Positions 63,911 through 64,000 of a stretch of 64,000 nt of DNA are shown here, in pieces. This stretch comes from Paralvinella palmiformis (taxonomy: Eukaryota; Annelida; Polychaeta; Terebellida; Alvinellidae): assembly GCA_025642065.1 (NCBI GenBank), contig JAODUP010000581.1, positions 336,501 through 400,500 of the forward strand, read 5' to 3'. Positions within the stretch are counted from its first letter, which is position 1, and each line of letters begins with the position of its first letter. The position numbers and the translations under genes were made by a program. The notes under the pieces are model-generated. The model had not been told where the DNA came from. It was given only the letters and a program-made list of their open reading frames with translations, and did not search any database.

Positions 63911-64000
63911 TTGACTATTGGTAGGAATCGGTCGCGATAACTATTTTCACTTGTGCTCAAGCATAAACCACTTTACGCCCAAAACGGATGCTTAAGTACC

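Larger units (their letters stand above)
58918..64000 (+). other. Intron 3 of receptor gene (partial)
   Basis: Follows the strong donor GTGAGT. It holds a 44-bp minisatellite, one family-B SINE, three family-A SINE copies, a tRNA-like head and otherwise unique sequence. The conserved 45-nt nicotinic exon expected next (a D-E-x-N-Q-x-L-T-T-N type sequence) was not found by reading all frames up to 64000. Confidence 0.5.

Overview
The window is animal nuclear DNA, very probably from a mollusc (most likely a marine gastropod; inference only). The evidence is short exons with GT/AG splice sites, long repeat-filled introns, many tRNA-derived SINEs, an L2/CR1-like LINE and very heavy microsatellite content. 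There are no prokaryotic-style genes. Nearly all long open frames are translated microsatellites ((AT)n, (CA)n, (TCAC)n, (ACT)n, (CT)n) or chance frames, and I do not annotate them as genes.

Two real protein genes can be assembled, arranged head to head. Gene 1 (minus strand, 13405 down to beyond base 1) has seven recognisable coding exons. All are bounded by AG/GT splice sites, and their phases join into one open frame of about 408 codons. It encodes a C2 domain followed by a basic/Ser-rich linker and an IPT/TIG domain resembling that of the exocyst subunit Sec5 (EXOC2). The 3' end lies outside the window. Gene 2 (plus strand) starts with a signal-peptide exon at 15679-15790. After an intron of about 42.5 kb it continues at 58344-58403 and 58748-58917. 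The third exon has the N-terminal ligand-binding-domain sequence of a nicotinic acetylcholine receptor-type Cys-loop subunit and stops at the exon boundary usual for that family. The remaining exons lie beyond 64000.

The 2.3 kb between the two start codons (13406-15678) is the likely shared promoter region. A CTCF-like palindrome next to an ETS-like palindrome lies about 170 bp upstream of the receptor ATG.

The rest is intronic. Gene 1's first intron (3086-13221) carries a hAT-like non-autonomous element, several SINEs and an antisense 5'-truncated LINE. Intron 1 of gene 2 (15791-58343) carries most of the large tandem arrays, among them four separate (TCAC)n blocks, about 1 kb of (ACT)n and 1.3 kb of a compound ACC/AAC satellite. 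It also holds a foldback element with 164-bp arms. Between these arrays lie GC-richer, microsatellite-poor islands (about 20.0-21.5, 24.6-25.2, 36.6-39.1, 41.2-41.9, 42.7-43.3, 46.6-46.95 and 47.9-48.8 kb) that contain no convincing exon and are candidate regulatory DNA. One SINE family (family A) occurs about 14 times on both strands, three copies with clear target-site duplications. A second (family B) is inserted in a 44-bp minisatellite.
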